This document shows, piece by piece, positions 33,078 to 41,595 of a stretch of DNA of 64,000 nucleotides. The translations under genes and the position numbers were made by a program. Location of the stretch: assembly GCF_002804065.1 (NCBI RefSeq), contig NZ_CP024955.1:682001-746000 (forward strand), in the 5' to 3' direction. Source of the stretch: Kyrpidia spormannii. Its GTDB lineage: Bacteria > Bacillota > Bacilli > Kyrpidiales > Kyrpidiaceae. How positions within the stretch are numbered: the stretch's first letter is position 1; each line of letters starts with the position of its first letter. The notes under the pieces are model-generated. The model made no database searches. It was not told the origin of the DNA and saw nothing but the letters and a program-made list of their open reading frames with translations.

Positions 33078-33893
33078 GTGGTGAATAGGCGCGTGCACAC
33101 CATTGACTGGGATCGGTTTTTGTTGCCCTATGAGCAGGCTGTTGAAGAGCTCAAGGTGAAGTTTCGCAGTATCCGGAATGAACTCAAGCGAAAAGAAGAG
33201 TATTCGCCCATCGAGTTTGTGACCGGGCGGCTGAAGAAAGTCTCCAGCATCCTCGATAAAGCGGCCCGGTTGGGCATCCCCCTTGAACGGGTGGAAGAGG
33301 TGCCCGATATCGCCGGTATTCGCATCATGTGTCAGTTTGTCGACGACATTGATCGGGTGGTCCAGCTCATTCGCCAGCGGGACGGCAGGGACATGGAGAT
33401 CGTGGAGGAACGCGATTATATTCGGCACCAAAAGGACAGCGGCTATCGCAGCTACCATATCATTATTCGGTATCCCATCCAAACGGCCGAAGGGGAAAAA
33501 AAGCTGCTCGCGGAAATTCAGGTCCGAACCTTGGCGATGAACTTCTGGGCGACCATCGAACATTCCCTGAACTATAAATACAAAGGCAATCTGCCGACCC
33601 AAGTTCGGGAGCGCCTCCGGGCGGCCGCCGAGGCGGCGTTTCAGCTAGATCGGGAGATGTCCGAGATTCGCGAAGAAATCAAGCAGGCCCAGCGGCTGTT
33701 TGAAAGGAAGTCGAATTTGGTTTCCTCGATTCTGAGGGATCTGGAACAATTGGAATCCTCGGGACAGGTGGAGATGGCGACGGCCTTTCAGGAACGGCTG
33801 CACGGGTTGGCGGGAGATTTTGAAGGCCTGCGGCAGTTGGCGGAAGAAGTCAAAGAGTGGCTGGTGCAAAGTGGAACCGGCATTACGCACTAG
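33078..33893 (+). CDS. relQ: Small alarmone synthetase RelQ (GTP pyrophosphokinase, YjbM-type)
   Basis: 271 residues, close to Bacillus YjbM (SasB) along its whole length but about 55 longer at the C-terminus. AVEELKVKFRSIRNEL, SPIEFVTGRLKKV, DIAGIRIMCQFVDDI, SGYRSYHIII and EIQVRTLAMNFWATIEHSLNYKYKG cover the synthetase domain. There is no hydrolase (HD) domain. Makes (p)ppGpp (and pGpp) from ATP and GDP/GTP/GMP under envelope or nutrient stress. The extra C-terminus is helical. The start may be the next GTG, one codon later. Confidence 0.95.
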   Translation: MVNRRVHTIDWDRFLLPYEQAVEELKVKFRSIRNELKRKEEYSPIEFVTGRLKKVSSILDKAARLGIPLERVEEVPDIAGIRIMCQFVDDIDRVVQLIRQRDGRDMEIVEERDYIRHQKDSGYRSYHIIIRYPIQTAEGEKKLLAEIQVRTLAMNFWATIEHSLNYKYKGNLPTQVRERLRAAAEAAFQLDREMSEIREEIKQAQRLFERKSNLVSSILRDLEQLESSGQVEMATAFQERLHGLAGDFEGLRQLAEEVKEWLVQSGTGITH

Positions 33894-33905
33894 GGGGGGG
33901 TCGGA

Positions 33906-35714
33906 GTGAAGGTCCTGCTCGCGGCGCTGAACGCGAAATTCATTCACTCTTCCTTGGCGCTTCGTTATCTTCGGGCCGCGGCGGAAGGGGAGTTCGACGT
34001 ACTGCTCCGGGAGTTCACCATCAAGGACGATCCGTTGCGGGTTTTGTCCGAGGTGGTGGGCGACCGCCCGGAGGTCGTCGGATTTTCCTGTTATATTTGG
34101 AATGTCGTTGAAACACTGAAAATCGTGCGCCTCTTGAAAAAAGTGTCTCCGGCTACACGGGTGGTGTTAGGGGGACCGGAGGTCTCTTATGACACCTGGG
34201 AGTGGATGGAAAAGTGGCCGGAGGTGGACGCCATCGTCATCGGAGAAGGGGAGGCGACGTTTCTGGAGTTGCTCCGGGCCTGGAGGGACGGAGGCGATCT
34301 TGGCGAGATCGCTGGCCTGGCCTTCCGCGAGGGGGACCGGGTGAAGATTGCGCCTCGCCGGGGCTGGATTGAACCTTTGGACGCGATCCCCTCTCCTTAC
34401 CGGGGCCACCTGGAGGAGTTGGACAATCGGATTGTGTACTTCGAGGCTTCCCGGGGGTGTCCGTTTCATTGCCAGTTCTGCCTGTCGTCCATCGATGATG
34501 CGGTGCGGTATTTTTCATTGCAGCGGGTCAAAGAAGACTTGGCCCGGTTGATCGATTACGGCGTTTCACAAATTAAATTCGTGGACCGAACGTTCAATTT
34601 GAAAAAAGATTATGCCTTGGAGTTGTTTCAGTTTTTGGCCCGGTACCCCGGGCGGACGGTGTTTCAGTTTGAAATCACGGCAGATATCCTGCGCCGGGAG
34701 ATCGTGGAGTTTTTGGCGGCGGAAGCGCCGCCCGGACGGTTTCGTTTCGAGATCGGGGTCCAGTCGACAAACGAGGAGACGAACCGACTGATTCGGCGGA
34801 TTCAGCGGTTCGATCGGTTGGCCGGCACGGTGAGGCGGTTGCGGGAGTCCGGTCGGGTGGTGCAGCACCTGGACTTGATCGCCGGGTTGCCCCGGGAAGA
34901 TTACCGGTCGTTCCGCAAAACCTTCGACGATGTGTACGCCTTGGAACCGGACGAGCTGCAACTCGGGTTTCTCAAACTACTGCGGGGAACGGGGCTCAGG
35001 GCCCGGGCGGCGGAGTTCGGGTACGTGTACATGGACGAGCCCCCCTATGAGGTGTTGGCCAACGACGTGTTGCCCTACGAGGACGTCCGGCGGATCAAGC
35101 GGGTCGAGGATATGGTGGACAAATATTGGAATTCGCACTGGATGGATCACACCCTGCGGTATCTGAGGGCCTGGGAGTTTTCCAGTGCCTTTGATTTGTA
35201 TCAGGAACTGGGGGATTACTGGGATCGGCAGGGGTACGGGACGCTGGGATATCAGCCCGAGGATCTGTTTCTGCGCATGCGCGATTTTTTGCGCGACAAG
35301 GGTCTCAGGCGGCCCATGGTGGCGGAGGATCTGTTAAAAATCGATTATCTGTTGACACGCCGGGTTCGTCCGCGGTCCCCCTGGTGGGTGCCGACCCTGG
35401 ACAAAGGGGGGGTGCTGGGGTGGGCCCGGAGGTTGGCCGAACGGCCGGAGATTCTGGGCCCGGAGTTTGCCCGGCTGGAACTGGGGGAGACGGCGTTGTT
35501 GAAACACGCCGTCTTGGAGTGGGTGAGTTTCGATGCGAGCGCATGGATTCAGGACCGACAGCTCGCGGGGGTCGGGGATCCCCATCTGGCGGTGGTGGTG
35601 TATCCTCCCGGTGGACAGGAGTTTCCGGGTTCGGTGTCGAAGTGGAAGGGGAGGCCGATGTTGTTTGTGGCAGCTCAGATGAACGCGGAAGATGCGGCCG
35701 ACACCCACAGATGA
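33906..35714 (+). CDS. B12-binding radical SAM protein with C-terminal DUF4080
   Basis: 602 residues. An N-terminal cobalamin-binding-like Rossmann domain (1-140; VVLGGPEVSYD, VDAIVIGEGE) leads into a radical SAM core with the cluster motif CPFHCQFC at about 185. The C-terminal 200 residues are DUF4080. The family is uncharacterised; B12-dependent radical SAM enzymes usually methylate unactivated carbons or cleave tetrapyrrole-like substrates, but the reaction here is unknown. Starts 12 bp after relQ at a GTG with GGGGGGGG upstream. It sits inside the cobalamin region, consistent with use of the cofactor. Confidence 0.88.
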   Translation: MKVLLAALNAKFIHSSLALRYLRAAAEGEFDVLLREFTIKDDPLRVLSEVVGDRPEVVGFSCYIWNVVETLKIVRLLKKVSPATRVVLGGPEVSYDTWEWMEKWPEVDAIVIGEGEATFLELLRAWRDGGDLGEIAGLAFREGDRVKIAPRRGWIEPLDAIPSPYRGHLEELDNRIVYFEASRGCPFHCQFCLSSIDDAVRYFSLQRVKEDLARLIDYGVSQIKFVDRTFNLKKDYALELFQFLARYPGRTVFQFEITADILRREIVEFLAAEAPPGRFRFEIGVQSTNEETNRLIRRIQRFDRLAGTVRRLRESGRVVQHLDLIAGLPREDYRSFRKTFDDVYALEPDELQLGFLKLLRGTGLRARAAEFGYVYMDEPPYEVLANDVLPYEDVRRIKRVEDMVDKYWNSHWMDHTLRYLRAWEFSSAFDLYQELGDYWDRQGYGTLGYQPEDLFLRMRDFLRDKGLRRPMVAEDLLKIDYLLTRRVRPRSPWWVPTLDKGGVLGWARRLAERPEILGPEFARLELGETALLKHAVLEWVSFDASAWIQDRQLAGVGDPHLAVVVYPPGGQEFPGSVSKWKGRPMLFVAAQMNAEDAADTHR

Positions 35715-35727
35715 GGAGTGGTGCCGG

Positions 35728-36393
35728 ATGGACGATCGTCACGTCAACGAGGTTCTGGAGGTCATTCTTCAAGAGGTTCGGAGTTTGCATGGGCGATTCG
35801 ACCGGATGGAAGCGCGAGTTGATAGAATCGACCAGCGCTTGGATGTGGTCGACCAGCGCTTGGATGTGGTCGACCAGCGCTTGGATGCGGTCGACCAACG
35901 CTTGGATGCGGTGGAACAGCGCCTGGGTGCGGTCGAGCAGCGCCTGGATGCGGTGGAGCAGCGCTTGGATGCGGTCGACCAACGTTTGGATGCGGTGGAA
36001 CAGCGCCTGGGTGCGGTCGAGCAGCGTTTGGACGCGGTGGAACAGCGCTTGGGTGCGGTCGAGCAGCGCCTGGACGCGGTGGAGCAGCGCTTGGACGCGG
36101 TCGAACGCCGCTTGGATGTGGTCGAGAGCCGGTTGGATGTGGTCGAGAGCCGGTTGTCCACTGTCGAAGAGCGGGTGAGAGATGTGGACTGCCGGGTCGT
36201 ACATGTCGAGCATATCTTGGAAGAATTTCCGCATATGCGCCAGGCCGTTTTGGAGATCGACGCCAGAACCATCGGTATCGATCAGCGGCTGCAACACGTT
36301 GAAACGAACATGGTTACGAAAGCGGATTTGGCTTTTTACGATCGCAAAATCGGCGAGCACGATCGGGAGATTTATATGATGAAGAATCGATGA
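35728..36393 (+). CDS. Heptad-repeat coiled-coil protein
   Basis: 221 residues. After a 35-residue helical start (HVNEVLEVILQEVRSLHGRF) come about 17-19 heptads of the type VxxRLDA (VDQRLDV, VEQRLGA, VEQRLDA), then a less regular helical tail ending ADLAFYDRKIGEHDREIYMM. It should form a long parallel coiled coil. No signal peptide or membrane helix. Function unknown; similar small coiled-coil proteins with the DREIY.MK-type tail occur in Bacillales. It starts 13 bp after the radical SAM gene with GAGGAG upstream, so it is probably co-transcribed. Confidence 0.82.
   Translation: MDDRHVNEVLEVILQEVRSLHGRFDRMEARVDRIDQRLDVVDQRLDVVDQRLDAVDQRLDAVEQRLGAVEQRLDAVEQRLDAVDQRLDAVEQRLGAVEQRLDAVEQRLGAVEQRLDAVEQRLDAVERRLDVVESRLDVVESRLSTVEERVRDVDCRVVHVEHILEEFPHMRQAVLEIDARTIGIDQRLQHVETNMVTKADLAFYDRKIGEHDREIYMMKNR
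35826..36155 (+). repeat. 21-bp tandem repeat within the coiled-coil gene, with an 84-bp higher-order repeat
   Basis: The unit is of the form GTCGACCAGCGCTTGGATGTG, about 15-16 copies, each coding one heptad. 35881-35964 and 35965-36048 are adjacent 84-bp copies differing at only about five positions, all synonymous-looking third-position changes. The DNA-level identity exceeds what heptad selection requires. Confidence 0.9.
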
Positions 36394-36435
36394 TCGGCGA
36401 GATGCCGAGAAGACCGCCCTGGAAACGGAGATGAT

Positions 36436-36675
36436 GTGGACGGCGCTCGGTTGAAGGTTCAGGCGGTGCGAGCTCCCAAAAGGAGCTTCTGGGCATCCGC
36501 CCTGTCCCTTTCGATCGTTGTGGCTGCGATCGGCCGGGTGATCGAGGGGATCCAGCGGTTGGTGCGAAGTGGAAACGGCCGCCCGCCTAAGGCAGGCGGT
36601 CCAGTGTTTCCAGTACTTCGCCGGCGCTGTGGCACAGGTGCTCATATTGAATGCCCGGACGGCAGATCACGATAG
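36436..36675 (+). CDS. Possible small membrane protein, 79 residues
   Basis: A GTG-initiated frame with one likely membrane helix (SFWASALSLSIVVAAIGRVI) at residues 17-36. GGAGATGAT lies just upstream. Its last 88 bp overlap the 3' end of cobK on the other strand, where the reading is Arg/Gly-rich and shadow-like, so the true gene, if any, may be shorter or broken. The rest of 36394-36586 shows only a CCGCCT / AGGCGG hairpin near 36590 that may end cobK transcription. Confidence 0.22.
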   Translation: MDGARLKVQAVRAPKRSFWASALSLSIVVAAIGRVIEGIQRLVRSGNGRPPKAGGPVFPVLRRRCGTGAHIECPDGRSR

Positions 36676-37351
36676 TATGAATGCCACGGTCCAGAGCGGG
36701 TTGAATTTTTTCCATGACGCTGCCTTCAGAGCCGCTCTCCTTGGTGACCAGGGTGGTCACGCCGAAATGTTCATAGAAGGCCGCATTGAGCGTCGAGGTG
36801 TACGGACCCTGCATGGCCACGATGTTTCGCTGAGGAATGCCGAGGGCGGTGCAGGTGCGCATATTTTCCTCGGTGGGGAGAATGCGGCAGATCATCCGGA
36901 TGGTCGGGTCTTTCAACAGGACTTCGGCGAAGATGGGCAGGGTTTTGCTGCCGGTGGTCAAGAAAATGGTGCCGCCGAAGGAGGCGGCGAGCTCTGCGGC
37001 GTTGCGGTAGTCCCGCGCTAAGTGTAAGTTTGGATGTTCGGATAATTCCGAGCTCGGACGTTCATACCGGATGTAGGGAATACCGGCAATCGTGGCCGCT
37101 TCCATGGCGTTTCGCGACGCTTCTTCGGCGAAGGGGTGGCTGGCGTCCACCACCGCCCGGGTTCCGTTTTCGGAAAAGAGCCTAGCCATTTCATCGGCGG
37201 ATTTGCGGCCCACGGTGACCGAGAGCCCCTCCTTACGCAAAGAGGATGCGGCACTTTCGGTGACCACCGAGGCCAATACCGGGTAGCCGGCGTTCTGCAA
37301 CTGAACGCCGAGGGCCCGGGCGTCGCTGGTACCGGCAAGGAGAAACAGCAT
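36587..37351 (-). CDS. cobK: Cobalt-precorrin-6A reductase CbiJ/CobK
   Basis: 254 residues, the usual length. LLAGTSDARALGVQLQNAG binds NADPH; VDASHPFAEEASRNAMEA is the family hallmark, and MQGPYTSTLNAAFYEHFGV is conserved in the C-terminal half. Reduces (cobalt-)precorrin-6A to 6B, between the CbiD and CbiET steps encoded nearby. It is the only corrin gene of the region on the minus strand and has no riboswitch of its own in the 180 bp upstream that I can find. Start ATG with GAGGTGGTT upstream. Confidence 0.92.
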   Translation of the reverse strand: MLFLLAGTSDARALGVQLQNAGYPVLASVVTESAASSLRKEGLSVTVGRKSADEMARLFSENGTRAVVDASHPFAEEASRNAMEAATIAGIPYIRYERPSSELSEHPNLHLARDYRNAAELAASFGGTIFLTTGSKTLPIFAEVLLKDPTIRMICRILPTEENMRTCTALGIPQRNIVAMQGPYTSTLNAAFYEHFGVTTLVTKESGSEGSVMEKIQPALDRGIHTIVICRPGIQYEHLCHSAGEVLETLDRLP

Positions 37352-37527
37352 CGGAGAACCACCTCTTCACGGGAACATTTTTCGGTCAAAAAAGTTGAAA
37401 AGCCAGGATCTCGGTGGCAGGACAGATGGGATCGGCGAAAACGGCTCTAGACACGGTCCCGGATCGTGAGTTATGCTTACAACGAATCTTATCTTCATCC
37501 AATTTCAAGCATGACTGTTTGTGGCAA

Positions 37528-37708
37528 CGACGTCAAGGTGCTTCCGCTGCGGCGGAAGGTAACAGGGAATCGGGTGAGAATCCCGAGCGGACCCGCCACT
37601 GTGACCGGACGAGTTGCCCTCCACGTCCGCCGAGGACGACGTCACTCGCTTAGCTGCGGGGAAGACGGAGGGCCGCGATGACCCGGGAGCCAGGAGACCT
37701 ACCTTGAT
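37528..37708 (+). ncRNA. Cobalamin (AdoCbl) riboswitch upstream of the cobalamin operon
   Basis: GGTGCTTCCGC start, GGTGAGAATCCCGAGCGG stem, the invariant CCCGCCACTGTGACC (about 37589-37604) and the B12 box AGCCAGGAGACCTACC at 37688-37703. It occupies most of the 498-base gene-free stretch 37352-37849. The part upstream, 37352-37527, should hold the promoters of cobK and of this operon; no strong -35/-10 pair stands out. Confidence 0.96.
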
Positions 37709-37792
37709 GGAAACGCCGGCAGACCCTCGCGGTATGGGGTGCGGTGTGCCGATTCCGGGCTCTTGAGGCCCGCCAGGCGTCAACGCATATTG

Positions 37793-37821
37793 CCTCCGAC
37801 CGATGGGTCGGGGGTTTTTTT
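37793..37821 (+). terminator. Riboswitch-controlled terminator before cbiC
   Basis: CCTCCGACC / GGTCGGGGG, a 9-bp stem (one G-U) with loop GATG, followed by seven T. It lies 90 bases after the B12 box and 29 bases before cbiC, the standard position for cobalamin-induced termination. A GGGCTC..GAGGCCC hairpin at 37757-37772 may be part of the switch. Confidence 0.92.
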
Positions 37822-37849
37822 GTACCCGCAGCGGGGAGGGGGAGATGGG

Positions 37850-38503
37850 GTGAGCGAGTTTGTGCCGTCGACAGTCCGGCCCGAGGAGATCGAGGCCCGG
37901 AGTTTTGCCATCATTGCGGAAGAACTGGGGGAGCATTCTTTTACGGAAGAACAATTTTCCATTGTCCAACGGGTGATTCACGCCAGTGCAGATTTTGATC
38001 TGGGGAGGTCGCTGCGGTTTCATCCCCAGGCTGTGGAAGCGGGGATTCGGGCCATCCGGGAGGGACGGCCGGTGGTGGCCGATGTCCAGATGGTTCAGGT
38101 GGGGATCTCCAAGGCGCGGATTGAGCGGTTTGGGGGGCGGGTGCACTGCCTGATTTCCGATCCGGACGTGGCCGAGGAAGCGCGGCGCCAGGGAACCACC
38201 CGGGCCATCGTTTCGATGCGCAAGGCGGCCCGGATGGCGGAAGGGGGGATCGTGGCCATCGGTAACGCCCCGACCGCCCTGTTGGAGTTGATTCGCCTCG
38301 TCCGGGCGGGGGAGGCGCGCCCGGCGCTGATCGTCGGCGTGCCGGTGGGGTTCGTATCGGCGGCGGAATCGAAAGCGCAGTTGGCCGGTCTGGATCAGCC
38401 GCCCTTTATCACCAATGAGGGCCGCAAAGGGGGCAGTCCGGTGGCTGTGGCCATCGTCAATGCCCTGTCTCTGTTGGCCGTATCGGAGGCGGGGGCGAGA
38501 TGA
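37850..38503 (+). CDS. cbiC: Cobalt-precorrin-8 methylmutase CbiC/CobH
   Basis: 217 residues from a GTG after GGGGAGGGGGAG. RVIHASADFDL holds the catalytic His of precorrin-8X methylmutase; VVADVQMVQVGISK and AIGNAPTALLEL are conserved. Moves the methyl group from C11 to C12, giving (cobalt-)cobyrinic acid. First gene of the operon, 29 bases after the riboswitch terminator; cbiD overlaps its end. Being first although a late step is normal for such operons. Confidence 0.94.
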   Translation: MSEFVPSTVRPEEIEARSFAIIAEELGEHSFTEEQFSIVQRVIHASADFDLGRSLRFHPQAVEAGIRAIREGRPVVADVQMVQVGISKARIERFGGRVHCLISDPDVAEEARRQGTTRAIVSMRKAARMAEGGIVAIGNAPTALLELIRLVRAGEARPALIVGVPVGFVSAAESKAQLAGLDQPPFITNEGRKGGSPVAVAIVNALSLLAVSEAGAR

Positions 38504-39654
38504 CCGAACCGCCGGAGCGGCCGCTGCGCCACGGCTATACCACTGGCAGTTGCGCTGCGGCGGCGACGAAAGCAGCCGTATGGGCCCTGGTTCACCAACA
38601 GCCGCTGTCCGAGGTGGAAATCGGGCTCCCGGCCGGGCAAAGGGTGCGATTCGCCGTGGAAGGTTTATCGTTTACGCCGGAGCGCGCCGCCTGCGCCGTG
38701 ATCAAAGACGGCGGGGACGATCCCGATGCCACCCACGGCGCCTGGATCTGGTCCACGGTGAGTTGGCGGGGAGAGCCGGGGATTGAACTCGAGGGTGGCG
38801 AGGGAGTGGGTCGGGTGACGAAGCCCGGGCTGGCCGTGCCCGTGGGGGAGCCGGCCATCAATCCGGTGCCCCGGAGGATGATCCGCCAGGCCGCAGAAGA
38901 GGCGGCGGGGCCGGAGATGCTGGGGCGGCGCGGGATTCGGGTGGTGATCTCCGTGCCCGGGGGCGAGGAGATCGCGAAAAAGACGATGAACGGCCGGCTG
39001 GGGATCATCGGAGGAATTTCAATCCTGGGTACCACGGGGATTGTCAAGCCCTTTTCCACGGCGGCGTGGATGGCCAGCGTAGCCCAGGCCATCAGTGTGG
39101 CCACGGCGGCGGGGTGCCGGCAGGTGGTGTTGACTACCGGGGGGCGCAGTGAAAAGGTGGCCATGCGGGAGCTTTCCCATCTCCCGGAAGAGGCTTTTAT
39201 CGAAATGGGGGATTTTCTGGGGTTTTCTCTCAAGCAGTGCGCCAAACGGGGCGTGGAAAAAGTGACCCTTTGCGGCATGATTGGAAAATTCTCCAAGGCC
39301 GCGGCGGGACACATGCATCTCCATTCAAAAGGATCGTCGGTGGACCCGGGGTGGCTGGCCGACCTGGCCGTTCAGTCCGGAGTGCCGCCCTCCGAGGCGG
39401 AAGGAATTCGTCGGGCGAATACCGCCAAGGAGATCGGGGATGTCCTTTGGTCGAAGGGGTACCATGCATTTTTTGAGCGATTGTGCGAAGAGATCTGTGC
39501 ACGCGCTTCTGAGCACGTCGGAGGAGCCTTCGGGGTGGAAATGATCCTCTGCGATTTGGAGGGGCGCGTGATCGGAAGGGGGGAGAGGCCGTGGAACCGG
39601 TCCGGATCATCGGCATCGGAGCGGACGGGGCTGAGGGACTGCCCGTCCCGGTGA
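38500..39654 (+). CDS. cbiD: Cobalt-precorrin-5B C1-methyltransferase CbiD
   Basis: 384 residues. RHGYTTGSCAAAATKAAVW is the CbiD N-terminal signature, and GYRVIS-like VVISVPGGEEIAKKTMN, NGRLGIIGGISILGTTGI and KFSKAAAGHMHLHSK are conserved blocks. Methylates C1 using S-adenosylmethionine in the anaerobic route; its presence, with CbiG, shows a cobalt-early pathway. ATGA overlap with cbiC; the next gene starts 64 bp inside its 3' end. Confidence 0.95.
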   Translation: MTEPPERPLRHGYTTGSCAAAATKAAVWALVHQQPLSEVEIGLPAGQRVRFAVEGLSFTPERAACAVIKDGGDDPDATHGAWIWSTVSWRGEPGIELEGGEGVGRVTKPGLAVPVGEPAINPVPRRMIRQAAEEAAGPEMLGRRGIRVVISVPGGEEIAKKTMNGRLGIIGGISILGTTGIVKPFSTAAWMASVAQAISVATAAGCRQVVLTTGGRSEKVAMRELSHLPEEAFIEMGDFLGFSLKQCAKRGVEKVTLCGMIGKFSKAAAGHMHLHSKGSSVDPGWLADLAVQSGVPPSEAEGIRRANTAKEIGDVLWSKGYHAFFERLCEEICARASEHVGGAFGVEMILCDLEGRVIGRGERPWNRSGSSASERTGLRDCPSR

Positions 39655-40877
39655 GGCGATGGATTGAACAGGCTGACCTGTTAGTGGGGGGAAGGCGGCA
39701 TTTGGACTATTTTCCCGAATACTCCGGGGAGGTCCTGGCGGTGCAAGAGGGGCTTTCCCGGGCGGTGGGCCGCATTGATCAGGTCCGCCGGGAAGGCCGC
39801 CGGGTGGTGGTACTGGCCTCGGGGGATCCGAATTTTTTCGGCATCGGGGCGTACTTGGCGAAAAAACTCGGCCCCGAACAGGTGGAGATCCACCCCCACG
39901 TCTCTTCGGTTCAGTTGGCTTTTGCCCGGATGAAAGAGCCTTGGCAGGACGCCTTTTTGGCTTCGGTGCACGGGCGGGATGTGGAGCCGGTGGTGGACTG
40001 GGTGCGCACCCATGCGAAAGTCGCCTTGGTGACGTCGGACGGGAGTACGCCTGGGAGAATCGCCAGGGCACTCCAGAAGGCGGGGCTTTCGGAGGTGGAG
40101 GTGTTCGTTGCGGAGAACCTCGGAGCGCCGGATGAGCGGACGGGATGGTACACGGTGGCAGACGCCGCGGAGCAGGAGTTCGCCCCCCTCAACGTGGTGG
40201 TGATCCGCCGCCGGCAAGACGGAGGAGGGACTGGGGCGGAGGCCCATAAAAAAGGAGCATCGGGGGAGGCGGTTTGGCCCCTGGGGATTGACGATGAGGC
40301 GTTTTTTCAGCGCAAACCCAAGCGTGGGCTGATCACCAAACAGGAAGTCCGGGTGGTCAGCCTGGCGAAGTTGCACATTCGCCCGGGTGCCGTGATGTGG
40401 GATATCGGGGCCTGTACCGGTTCGGTGGGCATCGAGGCGGCGGGGTTGGCGGAGGGGGTACGGGTGTACGCCATCGAGAAAAATGAGGAAGATTGTGAGA
40501 ACCTCCGCCGCAACGTGGAAAAATTCCACCGCCCGGTCCACTGGGTGCATGGCACGGCCCCGGACGGACTCGAGGCGTTTCCTGACCCCGACGCGGTGTT
40601 TCTGGGCGGCACCGCCGGGCGGATGGAGGAGTTGCTGGACGTCTGCGTCCGGCGCCTGCGGCCCGGGGGCCGCATTGTGGTGAACGCCGCGACGCTTGAA
40701 AATCTCTATCAGGCGGTGGAGGGGCTGCGAAATCGGGGGATGGCGGTGGACGTGACGCTGATCCAGGTGGCCCGCAGCCGCCCCATTAAGGATCTCACCC
40801 GGTTTGAAGCTTTTGATCCGGTGTACATCGTGGCCGCCCGACGGGCGGAGGAAGGGGCTGGGAACGAGAATGGCTGA
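39591..40877 (+). CDS. cobL: CbiE-CbiT fusion (CobL-type precorrin-6B C5,15-methyltransferase/decarboxylase)
   Basis: 428 residues. Residues 1-205 are the CbiE tetrapyrrole methylase (IIGIGADGAEGLP, VLASGDPNFFGIGAYL); about 225-420 are CbiT (GLITKQEVRVVSLAKL, MWDIGACTGSVGIEAA), a class I methyltransferase that also decarboxylates the C12 acetate. The two are separate genes in Salmonella and fused here as in CobL. GTG start overlapping cbiD by 64 bp, so strongly coupled. Confidence 0.94.
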   Translation: MEPVRIIGIGADGAEGLPVPVRRWIEQADLLVGGRRHLDYFPEYSGEVLAVQEGLSRAVGRIDQVRREGRRVVVLASGDPNFFGIGAYLAKKLGPEQVEIHPHVSSVQLAFARMKEPWQDAFLASVHGRDVEPVVDWVRTHAKVALVTSDGSTPGRIARALQKAGLSEVEVFVAENLGAPDERTGWYTVADAAEQEFAPLNVVVIRRRQDGGGTGAEAHKKGASGEAVWPLGIDDEAFFQRKPKRGLITKQEVRVVSLAKLHIRPGAVMWDIGACTGSVGIEAAGLAEGVRVYAIEKNEEDCENLRRNVEKFHRPVHWVHGTAPDGLEAFPDPDAVFLGGTAGRMEELLDVCVRRLRPGGRIVVNAATLENLYQAVEGLRNRGMAVDVTLIQVARSRPIKDLTRFEAFDPVYIVAARRAEEGAGNENG

Positions 40878-41595
40878 TCGACTGGGGAAATTGTTCGTGC
40901 TCGGGGTGGGGCCGGGGGATCCCGAGTGGCTAACCCTGCGTGCCCATCGGATTCTGCGGGAAGCTCCGGTTGTGGCATATCCGCAAAAAATGCGCTCCGG
41001 GGAAAGCTATGCCCTTTCCATCGTCGAAAGTCTGCTGCCCACCCCGGGCCCGGAACGGTTGGGTTTGGTCTTTCCCATGACCCGGGATCCGGAAAAATTG
41101 CGGATTCAGTGGGAGGAGACGGTGAACCGGGTGTGGGAGAAGTTGTCGGCCGGCCGGGACGTGGCCTTTATCACCGAGGGTCACCCGTATCTGTACAGTA
41201 CGGCCATTCATCTGGTCCGGCTCCTGCGCCGGCTTCACCCCGGGGTGGAGGTGGAGGTGGTCCCGGGGGTCTCTTCTCCGGGCGGAGCGGCGGTCCGGCT
41301 GGATATTCCCTTGGCGGACGGGGACGAGAGAGTGGGCATCATCCCCGCGGTGAATGACCGGGAGGCCATGCGCCGGGCCCTGGCGGACCACGACACCGTG
41401 GTGTTTTTGAAAGTGGCAAAAGTCATGGATATGATGGTGGATCTTTTGGAAGAGCTGCACTTGGTGGACCGGGCGGCGGTGGTGACCAAATGCGGGACCC
41501 CCGATGAGCAGGTCTTTCGGGATGTCCGGGAGCTCCGGGGCCGGGAACTGGAATACCTCACCCTGATGATCGTCAAAAAGGGGGAGGAACGATGA
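40870..41595 (+). CDS. cbiL: Cobalt-precorrin-2 C20-methyltransferase CbiL/CobI
   Basis: 241 residues. LFVLGVGPGDPEWLTLRAHRIL is the tetrapyrrole-methylase start; APVVAYP and TEGHPYLYSTA are characteristic of CobI/CbiL, although the usual D in EGDP is H here. VVPGVSSPGGAA is conserved. Adds the C20 methyl group that is later lost during ring contraction. Overlaps cobL by 8 bp and cbiF by 4 bp. Confidence 0.92.
   Translation: MADRLGKLFVLGVGPGDPEWLTLRAHRILREAPVVAYPQKMRSGESYALSIVESLLPTPGPERLGLVFPMTRDPEKLRIQWEETVNRVWEKLSAGRDVAFITEGHPYLYSTAIHLVRLLRRLHPGVEVEVVPGVSSPGGAAVRLDIPLADGDERVGIIPAVNDREAMRRALADHDTVVFLKVAKVMDMMVDLLEELHLVDRAAVVTKCGTPDEQVFRDVRELRGRELEYLTLMIVKKGEER

Noticed and set aside
35305..36645. 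Long open frames in other phases around the coiled-coil gene
   Set aside because: The 21-bp period is a multiple of three, so stop-free phases repeat. Only the heptad frame has a good start and conserved tail.
37393..37418. AGCCAGGA sequence resembling a B12 box upstream of the second riboswitch
   Set aside because: Only the first eight bases match; no GCCACTG core precedes it, so a third riboswitch or relic is not supported.
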